Under the pieces are notes generated by a model. It ran no database searches. It saw only the letters and a program-made list of their open reading frames with translations, and had not been told where the DNA came from. This document shows positions 34,390-42,799 of a DNA stretch of 45,428 nucleotides, in pieces. Origin of the DNA: Streptomyces sp. MH60 (GTDB lineage: Bacteria > Actinomycetota > Actinomycetes > Streptomycetales > Streptomycetaceae); the NCBI RefSeq assembly GCF_002939385.1, contig NZ_MULI01000061.1, positions 1 through 45,428 of the forward strand, written 5' to 3'. Both the position numbers and the translations under genes were made by a program. Each line of letters starts with the position of its first letter. Within the stretch, counting starts at the first letter, position 1.

Positions 34390-34746
34390 CGGGAAGCCCT
34401 ACTTCCTCGGTGGTCAGGCCCTCGCATTGGGATGCCAGTCCCGGCGGGGGCCGTCGCATGTCTGGGGTTGTCGAGTGCTGCTGGCGCTGAGCGTAGGGCA
34501 CGCAACCGGGCGCATATCCAACCCACTTGGGCATATTCACTCGGGGGAGTGACCCTGCCTGCCGGGAGGGAGGGGTGGGGTTGGGTGGGGTGTTTTTCTC
34601 TCCGGTGAGTGGTTCATAGGGGGCGCAGGTGCGACCGGAACCCGTCCCGTCGGGTCGCGGTGGTTGTCCGGTGGTGTCCGGGCTGTCCGGGCGGTGCGCA
34701 TGGGTAGGGCGTGGCTGGTACGACGCGGTACGACGGAGGGGTGCGC
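34390..34746. other. 357-bp divergent region between HTH gene and broken XRE gene
   Basis: No gene is supported. It holds two GCATAT elements 19 bp apart (34512, 34531), a TCACTC-GGGG-GAGTGA dyad (34537-34552), and a direct repeat of GGTACGACG (34717-34725, 34727-34735) just before the XRE start. These are possible autoregulatory sites. Confidence 0.4.
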
Positions 34747-35605
34747 ATGTCGGTGGACGGTGAGGTTCGACAGCTCAGGACCGAGGCTGACGAGCCGGGG
34801 TGGGAGGTGGACCCGGACGACGAGTGGGGCGTGGCGGTGGTCGCCACGGTGGGGCGGCAGCTGAAGCTGCGCCGGGAGGCCGTGGGGATGCGGGCCGGTG
34901 AGTTCGGCCAGGCCGTGGGATACGGCGAGGACCTCGTCTACAAGATCGAGGGCGGGAAGCGGATTCCCCGGCCCGAATACCTGGCTGGGGGCGGGTGGGC
35001 TGCTCGCCGCGATGAAGGAGGACGTGGCCAAGGTCCGGTATCCGAAGAAGGTTCGGGACCTGGCACAGATGGAGGCGCGGGCGGTCGAGATCGGTGTCTA
35101 CGTGTGCCACAGCATCAGTGGCCTCTTGCAGACACCTGAACATGCCAGGGCAGCCTTCGAGTCACGGCAACCTCCGTACTCGGATGGGGAAGTCGAGCGG
35201 ATGGTCGCCGCTCGGATGGCCAGGCAGTCGATCTTCGATCGGGACCCTGCCGCTGCAATCGGCTTCGTCCTGGAAGAGGCACCGCTCCGACGCCCTCTCG
35301 GAGGCACAATGGTGTGGCGACAGCAGCTCGAACGTCTGTTGGAGGTGGGGCGGATGCGTAACGTCGTCCTTCAAGTGATGCCGCTGCACCGTGAGACCCA
35401 CCCCGGACTGGACGGCAAGATCGAGCTGCTGAAGTTCGAGGACGGAACGGCCGTGGGACGCTCCGATGGCGCATTCAACGGGCGGCCGATCCACGACCCC
35501 AGGCATCTCCGCATCCTTGAGCTGCGCTATGGCGCCATCCGGGCGCAGGCCCTCCCGCCTGGGGAGTCGCTGGCCTTCATCGAACAACTGCTGGGAGAAA
35601 CATGA
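34747..35605 (+). pseudogene. Frameshifted XRE-type regulator with DUF5753 (WhiJ-like)
   Basis: The first 79 codons encode an acidic lead and the XRE HTH (VGRQLKLRREAVGMRAGEFG, YKIEGGKRIPRPEYL). The rest, in the next frame from 34985, encodes the C-terminal DUF5753 domain (LGAGGLLAAMKEDVAKVRYP ... LPPGESLAFIEQLLGET). Intact relatives carry about six residues (DKADEV-like) between PEYL and LGAGG, so about 17 nt seem deleted between short CTGG repeats at 34981 and 34985. The HTH frame then runs to a stop at 35139. The protein would normally repress or activate with its DUF397 partner, whose ATG overlaps the stop. GGAGGGG lies 5 nt before ATG 34747. A sequencing error cannot be excluded. Confidence 0.8.
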
Positions 35606-35814
35606 TCCGCAAGGCCTCCGCCGGGGATGCCTCCGAACTGGCTTGGTTCAAGAGCAGCTACAGCGACGGCAACGAAGGCGACTCCTGCGTCGAGGTGGCG
35701 AACAGCCCCGGCACTGTCCACGTCCGCGACTCCAAGTACCGGGACGCGAGCCCACGCCTCGCGTTGGCGGCGGAGGCGTGGGCGGGATTCGTGGCGTACG
35801 CGTCCGGGAGCTGA
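35602..35814 (+). CDS. DUF397 protein, partner of the XRE regulator
   Basis: A 70-residue small acidic protein with the DUF397 pattern WFKSSYSDGNEGDSCVEVA and VHVRDSKYRD ... LALAAEAWAGFVAYA. These are paired with XRE/DUF5753 regulators in dozens of Streptomyces loci (WhiJ-like systems affecting development) and may behave like antitoxin or toxin partners. Its ATG overlaps the XRE stop (ATGA, 35602-35605), so its translation probably depends on ribosomes reaching that stop, which the upstream frameshift would prevent. Confidence 0.9.
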   Translation: MIRKASAGDASELAWFKSSYSDGNEGDSCVEVANSPGTVHVRDSKYRDASPRLALAAEAWAGFVAYASGS

Positions 35815-35829
35815 CGACCGGGTGCGCGC

Positions 35830-36195
35830 CTAGCGCGCCACGAACTGGGTCAGGATGGCCTGGACCTCGTAGATGTCGACGCCCTTGGTGAAGGTCTTCT
35901 GGATGGGCGCCTGGGAGCCGGACAGCCAGATCTTCAACTCGGCGTCCAGGTCGAAGTGGCCGGCCGTCTCCACCGCGAAGTGCGTGATGCTGCGGTACGG
36001 GATCGAGTGGTACTCGGTCTTCTTGCCCGTGATGCCCTGCTTGTCGACCAGGATCAGACGGCGGTCGGTGAACAGGATGGTGTCGCGTATCAGCAGGTAG
36101 GCGGCGTGCACCTGCTCGCCCTGGCCGAGCAGACGCGCGTACTCCTGCTGCGCCTGGCCCGGGTCGATACTGTGCGCGTTGCCGAACAGTGCCAT
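35830..36195 (-). CDS. Bacterial PH-domain protein
   Basis: A 121-residue protein covering one bacterial pleckstrin-homology domain (PF08000-like): LLGQGEQVHAAYLLIRDTILFTDRRLILVDKQGITGKKTEYHSIPYRSITHFAVE. The ILFTDRRLILVDKQG segment is typical. Function unknown; members form multimeric rings. GGGGGA lies 6 nt before ATG. Downstream of metG on the same strand but separated by a terminator. Confidence 0.88.
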   Translation of the reverse strand: MALFGNAHSIDPGQAQQEYARLLGQGEQVHAAYLLIRDTILFTDRRLILVDKQGITGKKTEYHSIPYRSITHFAVETAGHFDLDAELKIWLSGSQAPIQKTFTKGVDIYEVQAILTQFVAR

Positions 36196-36241
36196 GGATG
36201 TCCCCCCACGTGAGCTGGTTCTTCCTTCGATCTTCGCAAAC

Positions 36242-36284
36242 GCGGAGGGCCCGGGAGAAGCGTCCGCCTCTCCCGGGCCCCCGC
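36242..36284 (-). terminator. Terminator after metG
   Basis: Arms 36242-36258 and 36269-36284 pair over 16 bp with one bulged A (GGGCCCGGGAGA core), loop 10 nt, starting 14 bp past the metG stop. Confidence 0.8.
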
Positions 36285-36297
36285 TGTAGCGAGCGCG

Positions 36298-37914
36298 TTA
36301 CGCGGTCGGCTTCTCCTCGAGACGCGGGAAGAGCACCGCGCCCTTGGTGACCGTGGCACCGGCGGGCAGCCGGCCCCAGTCCGCCGCGTGCTGGACCTGC
36401 TGGTCCGCGAGGGCGCCCAGGGCGGGCTCGGCGCCGAGGAAGTCCCACAGCTTCTGGGAGGTGTCCGGCATGATCGGGTTGAGGAGGACCGCCACCGCGC
36501 GGAGGGACTCCGCGGCCGTGTAGAGGATCGTCGCGAGACGGGCCTTGCCCTCCGGGCTGTCGTCCTTCGCGACCTTCCAGGGCTCCTGCTCGGTGATGTA
36601 GCCGTTGACCTGCTTGACGAAGTCGAACACCGCCAGGATGCCGCCCTGGAAGTCCAGCTCCTCGCCGATCTTCCGGTCGGCCTCCGTGACCGCCTTGGTC
36701 AGACCGTCGTGGATCGCCTTCTCCGCGTCACCGTCGGCCGTCGCGGCCGGCAGCTCGCCGCCGAAGTACTTGGTGACCATCGCCGCCACGCGGGAGGCGA
36801 GGTTGCCGTAGTCGTTGGCCAGCTCGCTGGTGTAGCGGGCGGAGAAGTCCTCCCAGGAGAAGCTGCCGTCCTGGCCGAACGCGATCGCGCGCAGGAAGTA
36901 CCAGCGGTACGCGTCCACGCCGAAGTGCGTGGTCAGGTCCTGCGGCTTGATGCCGGTCAGGTTGGACTTCGACATCTTCTCGCCGCCGACCATCAGCCAG
37001 CCGTTCGCGGCGATCTTCCCGGGCAGGGGCAGGCCCTGGGCCATCAGCATGGCCGGCCAGATGATCGCGTGGAAGCGGAGGATGTCCTTGCCGACCAGGT
37101 GCACGTCGGCCGGGAACGTCGACTCGAACTTCTCGGGGTTCTCGTTGTAGCCGACCGCCGTGGCGTAGTTCAGCAGGGCGTCGACCCACACGTAGATGAC
37201 GTGCTTGTCGTCCCAGGGGACCGGCACACCCCAGTCGAAGGTCGAGCGCGAGATGGAGAGGTCCTGGAGGCCCTGGCGGACGAAATTCACGACCTCGTTG
37301 CGCGCGGACTCGGGCTGGATGAAGCCCGGGTTGGCCTCGTAGTGCGCGAGCAGCTTCTCGCTGTACTCGCTGAGCTTGAAGAAGTAGTTCTCCTCGCTGA
37401 GGATCTCCACCGGCTTCTTGTGGATCGGGCACAGCTTCTGCCCCGCGTACTCGCCCTCGCCGTCGAGCAGCTCGCCGGGGAGCTTGTACTCCTCGCAGCC
37501 CACGCAGTACGGGCCCTCGTAGCCGCCCTTGTAGATCTCGCCCTTGTCGTACAGGTCCTGCACGAACTCCTGGACGCGGTCGGTGTGCCGCTTCTGCGTG
37601 GTGCGGATGAAGTCGTCGTTCGCGATGTCGAGGTGCTCCCACAGGGGCTTCCAGGACTCCGTGACGAGCTTGTCGGCCCAGGCCTGCGGGGTGACCCCGT
37701 TCGCCTCGGCCGTGCGCATGATCTTCTGACCGTGCTCGTCCGTGCCGGTGAGGTACCACACCTTCTCGCCGCGCTGGCGGTGCCAGCGGGTGAGCACGTC
37801 GCCTGCGACGGTCGTATAGGCGTGGCCCAGGTGAGGAGCGTCGTTGACGTAGTAGATGGGGGTCGAGACGTAGTACGCCTTCGCCCCCTGCTTCTCGGTT
37901 CCAGTGGCCGCCAT
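36298..37914 (-). CDS. metG: Methionyl-tRNA synthetase
   Basis: A 538-residue class I synthetase. HIGH-type motif HLGH at residues 28-31, a zinc knuckle (CVGC at 137-140 and CPIH at 162-165), KMSKS at 313-317, and the helical anticodon-binding domain after about 370. It lacks the C-terminal tRNA-binding EMAP-like extension, as is usual for the shorter actinobacterial enzyme. It charges initiator and elongator tRNA-Met. ATG 37914 gives the family N-terminus after a short leader. Confidence 0.97.
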   Translation of the reverse strand: MAATGTEKQGAKAYYVSTPIYYVNDAPHLGHAYTTVAGDVLTRWHRQRGEKVWYLTGTDEHGQKIMRTAEANGVTPQAWADKLVTESWKPLWEHLDIANDDFIRTTQKRHTDRVQEFVQDLYDKGEIYKGGYEGPYCVGCEEYKLPGELLDGEGEYAGQKLCPIHKKPVEILSEENYFFKLSEYSEKLLAHYEANPGFIQPESARNEVVNFVRQGLQDLSISRSTFDWGVPVPWDDKHVIYVWVDALLNYATAVGYNENPEKFESTFPADVHLVGKDILRFHAIIWPAMLMAQGLPLPGKIAANGWLMVGGEKMSKSNLTGIKPQDLTTHFGVDAYRWYFLRAIAFGQDGSFSWEDFSARYTSELANDYGNLASRVAAMVTKYFGGELPAATADGDAEKAIHDGLTKAVTEADRKIGEELDFQGGILAVFDFVKQVNGYITEQEPWKVAKDDSPEGKARLATILYTAAESLRAVAVLLNPIMPDTSQKLWDFLGAEPALGALADQQVQHAADWGRLPAGATVTKGAVLFPRLEEKPTA

Positions 37915-37958
37915 GGGCGAAATCCTACTGGGCCCGTGGAGATCGGCTCACACGCGTT

Positions 37959-38000
37959 TCGGGGGGTGGACGCGGGGGTTCCCCTTCGTCCACCCCCCGA
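37959..38000 (-). terminator. Terminator after the VWA gene
   Basis: A perfect 14-bp stem TCGGGGGGTGGACG (37959-37972) with 37987-38000; the 14-nt loop can itself fold (GGGG/CCCC). It lies 30 bp past the VWA stop. Confidence 0.75.
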
Positions 38001-38029
38001 GGGGTCGTGCGTGCGGCCGCTGTGCCCGG

Positions 38030-39394
38030 CTACGGGCGCCAGGTGGCCAGTACGCCCTCGTAGAGCTCCTGGTCGGTCAGCTCCTTGGGGGTCTCGCCGG
38101 CCAGGAAGTGCGACGCGTTGCCCGTCTTGAGCTTGCGGAGGTAGTCGAACGCCTTGTTCTCCGGGTCACCGAAGGCGACGAAGGAGAAGTGGACGTTCGG
38201 GTGGTCCGCGGCCGCCTTGGTGAGCGCCTGGGTGGCGGGGGTCTTGGCGTCGGGGGCGCCGTCGGTCTGGAAGACCACCAGGACGGGGGTGCCGGGGGCG
38301 TCGTTCTCGGTGTGGTGGGCGAGGACGGCCTCGACGGCGGCGTGGTAGCTGGTGCGGCCCATGCGGCCGAGCGCTGCGTGCAGCTCGTCGATCTTGTCCT
38401 CGTGGTCGGTGAGGGTGAGGTCGCCGGTGCCGTCCACTTCTGTGGAGAAGAAGGTGACGTGGACCGTCGCCTCGGGGTCGAGGTGTGCCGCGAGGGCGAG
38501 GGTCTGCTCGGCGAGGGCCTGCGCGGAGCCGTCCTTGTAGTACGGGCGCATGGAGGCGGAGCGGTCCAGGACGAGGTGGATCTTGGCGCGGGTGCCGGTG
38601 AGGTGGTGCTTCTTCAGGGCGGTGCCGGCTGCCTTGTAGGCGGTGGTGAGGGCGGGGGCGCGGGAGCGGAGCGTTGCGGGGGTTGTGGCCGGCTTTGTCG
38701 CCTCGGCTTCGCCTTCGGCGTCCGTGTTCCCACCCGCACCACCCGTGCTGGTCTCGTTGTCGGGTGCGGGTGGCCCCTGTGGGGCGTCCTCGCCGTCGGC
38801 GGCTGCCGGTTCCGGGGTGGCCTTCGGCTCCGCCTCGGCCTGCTGCTCAGGTTCCGGCTCCGGAGCAGCCTCGATCTCGGGAGCCGCCTCGGGCTTCGCC
38901 TCCTGCTCAGGCTCCGCCTCTGCCTCTGCCTCGGGCTTCGCCTTCGGCTCGGGGGCGGGCTCCGCCTCCTGCTCGGGCTCCGCCTCCGCCTCTGCCTCGG
39001 GCTTTGCCTCCTGCTCGGGGGCTGCCTCCGTCTTCGGCTCGGGGGCTGCCTCGGGCTTGGGGGGCGTCGTTACTTCCGGGGTCGGCTTCGGTTCCGGGGT
39101 CGGAGGGGTGTCCGAGGGAGGGTCCGTTGGCTTGGGGACCGTGATGTTGGCGAAGGCGGCCTTGACGAGGTCGTGCTCGTCGGGGGTGGGTTCCGAGCGG
39201 GGCTCGGGGATCTGGGAGGACTCCGGCTGGTCCGGGGTCCCGGCCGGCTCCGGGGGTGCGGTGGGCTGGGACGGGAGCTTCGGCTCCGGCTCGGTGACCG
39301 GCGGTGCCGTCTCCTGCGTCGCACCCTCCGCCTGGGCGGCCTGTTCTTTGCGTGACCGGCCGAACGCGTTCCGCAGGAGAGTGAGAATGCCCAT
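38030..39394 (-). CDS. VWA-domain protein with Pro/Glu/Ala-rich repeat region (TerF/TerY-like)
   Basis: A 454-residue protein. Residues 1-18 (MGILTLLRNAFGRSRKEQ) form a basic amphipathic helix, possibly membrane-binding. Residues about 25-245 are a highly acidic Pro/Glu/Ala tail with repeats. The von Willebrand A domain (about 265-450) has a MIDAS: DRSAS (Asp277, Ser279, Ser281), a Thr in GRTSYHAAVE and Asp in FQTDGAPD. It matches the tellurite-resistance-type VWA proteins common in Streptomyces; no ter genes are adjacent. ATG 39394 starts the conserved N-terminal helix. Confidence 0.85.
   Translation of the reverse strand: MGILTLLRNAFGRSRKEQAAQAEGATQETAPPVTEPEPKLPSQPTAPPEPAGTPDQPESSQIPEPRSEPTPDEHDLVKAAFANITVPKPTDPPSDTPPTPEPKPTPEVTTPPKPEAAPEPKTEAAPEQEAKPEAEAEAEPEQEAEPAPEPKAKPEAEAEAEPEQEAKPEAAPEIEAAPEPEPEQQAEAEPKATPEPAAADGEDAPQGPPAPDNETSTGGAGGNTDAEGEAEATKPATTPATLRSRAPALTTAYKAAGTALKKHHLTGTRAKIHLVLDRSASMRPYYKDGSAQALAEQTLALAAHLDPEATVHVTFFSTEVDGTGDLTLTDHEDKIDELHAALGRMGRTSYHAAVEAVLAHHTENDAPGTPVLVVFQTDGAPDAKTPATQALTKAAADHPNVHFSFVAFGDPENKAFDYLRKLKTGNASHFLAGETPKELTDQELYEGVLATWRP
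38897..39004 (-). repeat. 66-bp-spaced repeat encoding KPEAEAEAEPEQEA
   Basis: Two 42-bp copies (38897-38938 and 38963-39004) encode KPEAEAEAEPEQEA and start 66 bp apart, inside a longer Glu/Pro/Ala low-complexity tract. Confidence 0.85.
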
Positions 39395-39557
39395 GTGCGC
39401 AACCCTTCGAGTGAGTTGGTGCCGTCAATCCCTGGCCAGGACGGACACGTAAGGTTAGCGGTCCCGGCTTGTGATCTTGTGCAGGGTCTGACATGCGGGC
39501 GGCGACGCGTCAAGGCGGGATCGAGACGCAGCCGCAATTCCCTCACGGATTCCGCGG

Positions 39558-39579
39558 GTTCACCCTCCGTTCACCGCGA
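39558..39579 (+). promoter_or_regulatory. PHO box (PhoP binding) upstream of phoX
   Basis: Two 11-bp direct repeats, GTTCACCCTCC and GTTCACCGCGA, each starting with the conserved GTTCACC of the Streptomyces PHO box. It lies 79-100 bp before the phoX GTG. Confidence 0.82.
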
Positions 39580-39657
39580 CGCCCGGTCCCCGCACGTATG
39601 TGCACCTACGGTCGCGCTGACACCAGGGCATACAGGGATTCTCAAGGGGAGAACACA

Positions 39658-41736
39658 GTGCGCAAACTCCTGCCGTTGATCGGGACGCCGTCCGGTTCGC
39701 ATCCTGGCGGCCGGTCCGCGATGACCTGCCGTTTCCGGTGTGGTGACGCCTGCTTCCACGAGGTGCCGAACACCAGCTCCAACGAGTACGTCGGCGATGT
39801 CATCGCCGGTGCGCTCAGCCGCCGTTCCATGATGCGCGCCGCCGCCGTCGTGACCGTCGCCGCGGCGGGCGCCGGGGCCGTCGGCGTGGCGGGGGCACCG
39901 TCGGCGCAGGCCGCGCCCGCGGCCGGAAAGGGACACGGTAAGCCGTCGCGGACGCAGGGCGCGCGGGGGCTGCGGTTCACGCCCGTCGCGCCCAACACCG
40001 ACGACGCCGTGACCGTACCGGAGGGGTACCGGCAGGACGTCGTCATCCGTTGGGGTGAACCCATTCTGCGCGGGGCGCCCGCCTTCGACGCCGAGAAGCA
40101 GACGGCCGCGGCGCAGGCCGGGCAGTTCGGGTACAACAACGACTTCCTCGCGCTGCTGCCGCTGCGGGGCGAGCACGACCGCCAGCTCCTCGTCGCGAAC
40201 CACGAGTACACCGACGAGGTGCTCATGTTCCGCGGCTACGACCCCGAGAACCCGACCCGCGAGCAGGTCGAGATCGCCTGGGCCGCGCACGGGCTGTCCG
40301 TCGTCGCCGTGGAGGAGGAAAGGAGGAGCGGGCGGCTCACGGCCGTGTCGCGGCATCGGCTCAACCGTCGGGTCACCGCGACCACCGAGTTCCGGCTGAC
40401 CGGCCCGGCCGCCGGGTCCGACCTGGTGAAGACCTCCGCCGACCGCTCCGGCCGCAAGGTGCTCGGCACCCTCAACAACTGCTCCGGCGGCACCACCCCG
40501 TGGGGCACGACGCTGCACGGCGAGGAGAACTTCAACCAGTACTTCGCCAACGCCTCCAGCGCCACCGACAAGCGGTACGGGATCGGGACCGGTGCCACCG
40601 AGCGGAAGTGGGAGCGGTTCGACAAGCGGTTCGACGTGGCCCGGGAGCCGAACGAGGTGCACCGCTTCGGGTACGTCGTCGAACTCGACCCGTACGACCC
40701 GGAGTCCACGCCGCGCAAGCACACGCTGCTCGGCCGGTTCAAGCACGAGGCCGCGACCGTGCGGCTGACGCACGACGGGCGGCCGGTCGTCTACACCGGC
40801 GACGACGAGCGGTTCGACTACTTCTACAAGTTCGTCGGCAGCAAGCGGATGCGGCACGGCACCTCCCGCTGGGCGCGCGAGCACAACCTCTCGCTGCTCG
40901 ACGAGGGCACCCTGTACGTCGCCAGGCTCCATGGTGACTCCCCGGCGATCGAGATCGACGGGACGGGCACGCTGCCGCGCGACGGCGAGTTCGACGGCGG
41001 TGGCGAGTGGATTCCGCTGGTGACCGCCACGGAGCGCGGTGCCGTCTCGCACGTCGAGGGGATGAGCGCCGAGGAGGTGTGCGTCTTCACGCGGCTCGCC
41101 GGGGACAAGGTCGGGGCCACGAAGATGGACCGGCCCGAGGACATCGAGCCGTCGCCGACCACCGGCAAGGTGTACGTCGCCCTCACCAACAACACCAACC
41201 GGGGCAAGGCCGGTTACGCGGGCCCCGACGAGGCCAACCCGCGCAACTCCAACAAGCACGGCCACGTCCTGGAGCTGACCGAGCGCTGGAACCGGGCCGA
41301 CGCCACCAGCTTCGGGTGGTCGCTGTTCCTGGTCGCCGGTGACCCGGAGGACCCGGCGACCTACTTCGCGGGTTTCCCGAAGGACCGGGTCAGCGCGATC
41401 TCCTGCCCCGACAACGTCGCCTTCGACGACCACGGCAACCTGTGGATCTCCACCGACGGCAACGCCCTCGGCACCCACGACGGGCTCTTCGGCGTGGCGA
41501 CCAAGGGTGACCGGCGCGGTGAGCTGAAGCAGTTCCTGACCGTGCCGACCGGCGCGGAGACCTGCGGTCCGCTCGTCCAGGACCGGCGGGTGCTGGTCGC
41601 CGTGCAGCACCCGGGCGAGGTCGACGGCGCCTCCGTCGAGCAGCCGGCCAGCACCTGGCCCGACGGGCCCGGGAAGATCGTGCGCCCGGCGGTCGTGGCG
41701 GTGTGGCGCGCGGACGGCCGCGACATCGGCGTCTGA
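39658..41736 (+). CDS. phoX: PhoX-family (DUF839) alkaline phosphatase, Tat-exported
   Basis: A 692-residue secreted phosphatase. A twin-arginine signal (SRRSMMRAA, residues 54-62, hydrophobic region 61-80, AQA cleavage near 85) is preceded by an unusual Cys-containing 50-residue extension (CRFRCGDACFHE). The mature part has the PhoX beta-propeller features: NNDFLALLPL, HEYTDE, NCSGGTTPWGTTLHGEEN (metal and active-site region), EDIEPSPTTGKVYVALTNN and PDNVAFDDHGNLWISTDG. PhoX enzymes are Ca/Fe-dependent and release phosphate from organic esters outside the cell. GTG 39658 has AAGGGGA 7 nt upstream. The PHO box upstream implies induction by PhoP under phosphate limitation. Confidence 0.92.
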   Translation: MRKLLPLIGTPSGSHPGGRSAMTCRFRCGDACFHEVPNTSSNEYVGDVIAGALSRRSMMRAAAVVTVAAAGAGAVGVAGAPSAQAAPAAGKGHGKPSRTQGARGLRFTPVAPNTDDAVTVPEGYRQDVVIRWGEPILRGAPAFDAEKQTAAAQAGQFGYNNDFLALLPLRGEHDRQLLVANHEYTDEVLMFRGYDPENPTREQVEIAWAAHGLSVVAVEEERRSGRLTAVSRHRLNRRVTATTEFRLTGPAAGSDLVKTSADRSGRKVLGTLNNCSGGTTPWGTTLHGEENFNQYFANASSATDKRYGIGTGATERKWERFDKRFDVAREPNEVHRFGYVVELDPYDPESTPRKHTLLGRFKHEAATVRLTHDGRPVVYTGDDERFDYFYKFVGSKRMRHGTSRWAREHNLSLLDEGTLYVARLHGDSPAIEIDGTGTLPRDGEFDGGGEWIPLVTATERGAVSHVEGMSAEEVCVFTRLAGDKVGATKMDRPEDIEPSPTTGKVYVALTNNTNRGKAGYAGPDEANPRNSNKHGHVLELTERWNRADATSFGWSLFLVAGDPEDPATYFAGFPKDRVSAISCPDNVAFDDHGNLWISTDGNALGTHDGLFGVATKGDRRGELKQFLTVPTGAETCGPLVQDRRVLVAVQHPGEVDGASVEQPASTWPDGPGKIVRPAVVAVWRADGRDIGV

Positions 41737-41806
41737 GCGTCCGCGCTACGTCTGCGCCTGGAACTCCCGGACGACCTCGATGCGGCCCACGATGCGCCAA
41801 GCGGTT

Positions 41807-42739
41807 TCAGAGCCGGGTGCGGGTGGGCCGGGGCGGGGCGGGCTCGCCGGGGGGCTCCGCGGGGGGCCGGTGGCGCGGCGGGCGCCCGTAGCGGCCCGTG
41901 AGCCAGGAGGCCAGGGCGACCGTGAGGCCGAGGGCGACGAGGAGCCAGGAGGCGGTGCGCAGGGTCTGGGTGAGGGCGTCGTAGACGGCGCCCGCGGCGG
42001 GGCCGTCCACCGGGCCGGGGAGTTCCGCCACGGTGAGCCGGCGGCCGACCAGTACGGCGAGGGCGAGCAGGGCGCCGCCGAGGGCGGTGCCGATCCCGGC
42101 GGCCGTGACGGCGCGGCGGCGGCAGGCGGCGACCGCGATGCCGGCGACCGCGAAGACGACGGCCGCCAGCGGCAGCCAGAAGGCGGCGACGTCGAGCACG
42201 CGGTAGCCCTTCCTGAGCCGGTCCGCCTCGTGGGCCGGGAGCACGGTGACCGCGGTGTGCCGGACCGGGATGCGCCGGGCGAAGGGCACGTGGTCCTCGG
42301 CGAGCCGGTCCCGCACGCGTTCGGTGACCGGGGCCAGGTCGACGGTGACCGCGCGTCCGGCGGCGCCGTCGTCGCGCAGGGCGCGCAGCACGGCGGCGTG
42401 GACGGTGCGGTTGGCCGCGTCCCAGCCCTCGTGGAAGGCCTCGGTGCGGGTGAACGACCGGGCCGCGTCCCGCACGAAGAGTCGCACGGTGCCGCTCACG
42501 GGGCCGGCCGTGGCCTCGTCGACGAAGCCCGCGAAGCCGGCGCCCAGCCGGTCGGCGGCCGCGTCCCGTACGTCCGGGTCGTCGGCGAGCGGGGCCATGG
42601 CCGCGACGTACCGGCCCGTGTCGGCCGGCCCGTGCATGGCCCAGGCCGCCAGCGTGGCGCACGGTGCGAGCAGGCCGGCGAGGACGATCAGGACGCCCGA
42701 CAGGGCGTCCCGGAGGCGGGGGGTCACCCTCCCAGGCAA
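41807..42739 (-). CDS. Multi-pass membrane protein of unknown function
   Basis: A 310-residue protein. TM1 (about residues 14-35: LSGVLIVLAGLLAPCATLAAWAM) is followed by an outside domain of some 150 residues (DDPDVRDAAADRLG, VDEATAGPVSGTVRLFVRDAA), then three more helices (about 185-290) and a basic, Pro-rich tail. The layout resembles Streptomyces membrane proteins with a VDR/periplasmic helical domain; no catalytic motif is seen. The start is uncertain: TTG 42739 or GTG 42727. It lies 60 bp from a second membrane gene on the same strand, likely co-transcribed. Confidence 0.65.
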   Translation of the reverse strand: MPGRVTPRLRDALSGVLIVLAGLLAPCATLAAWAMHGPADTGRYVAAMAPLADDPDVRDAAADRLGAGFAGFVDEATAGPVSGTVRLFVRDAARSFTRTEAFHEGWDAANRTVHAAVLRALRDDGAAGRAVTVDLAPVTERVRDRLAEDHVPFARRIPVRHTAVTVLPAHEADRLRKGYRVLDVAAFWLPLAAVVFAVAGIAVAACRRRAVTAAGIGTALGGALLALAVLVGRRLTVAELPGPVDGPAAGAVYDALTQTLRTASWLLVALGLTVALASWLTGRYGRPPRHRPPAEPPGEPAPPRPTRTRL

Positions 42740-42799
42740 ACCCCCGTGCCCCCGCCGGGCGACCGGCGTGACTGCATATGGCCCCCGGGGACGATCCGG

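Noticed and set aside
34537..35031. 164-codon minus-strand frame opposite the XRE gene
   Set aside because: Pro/His/Arg-rich, antisense to the recognisable HTH, no start signal.
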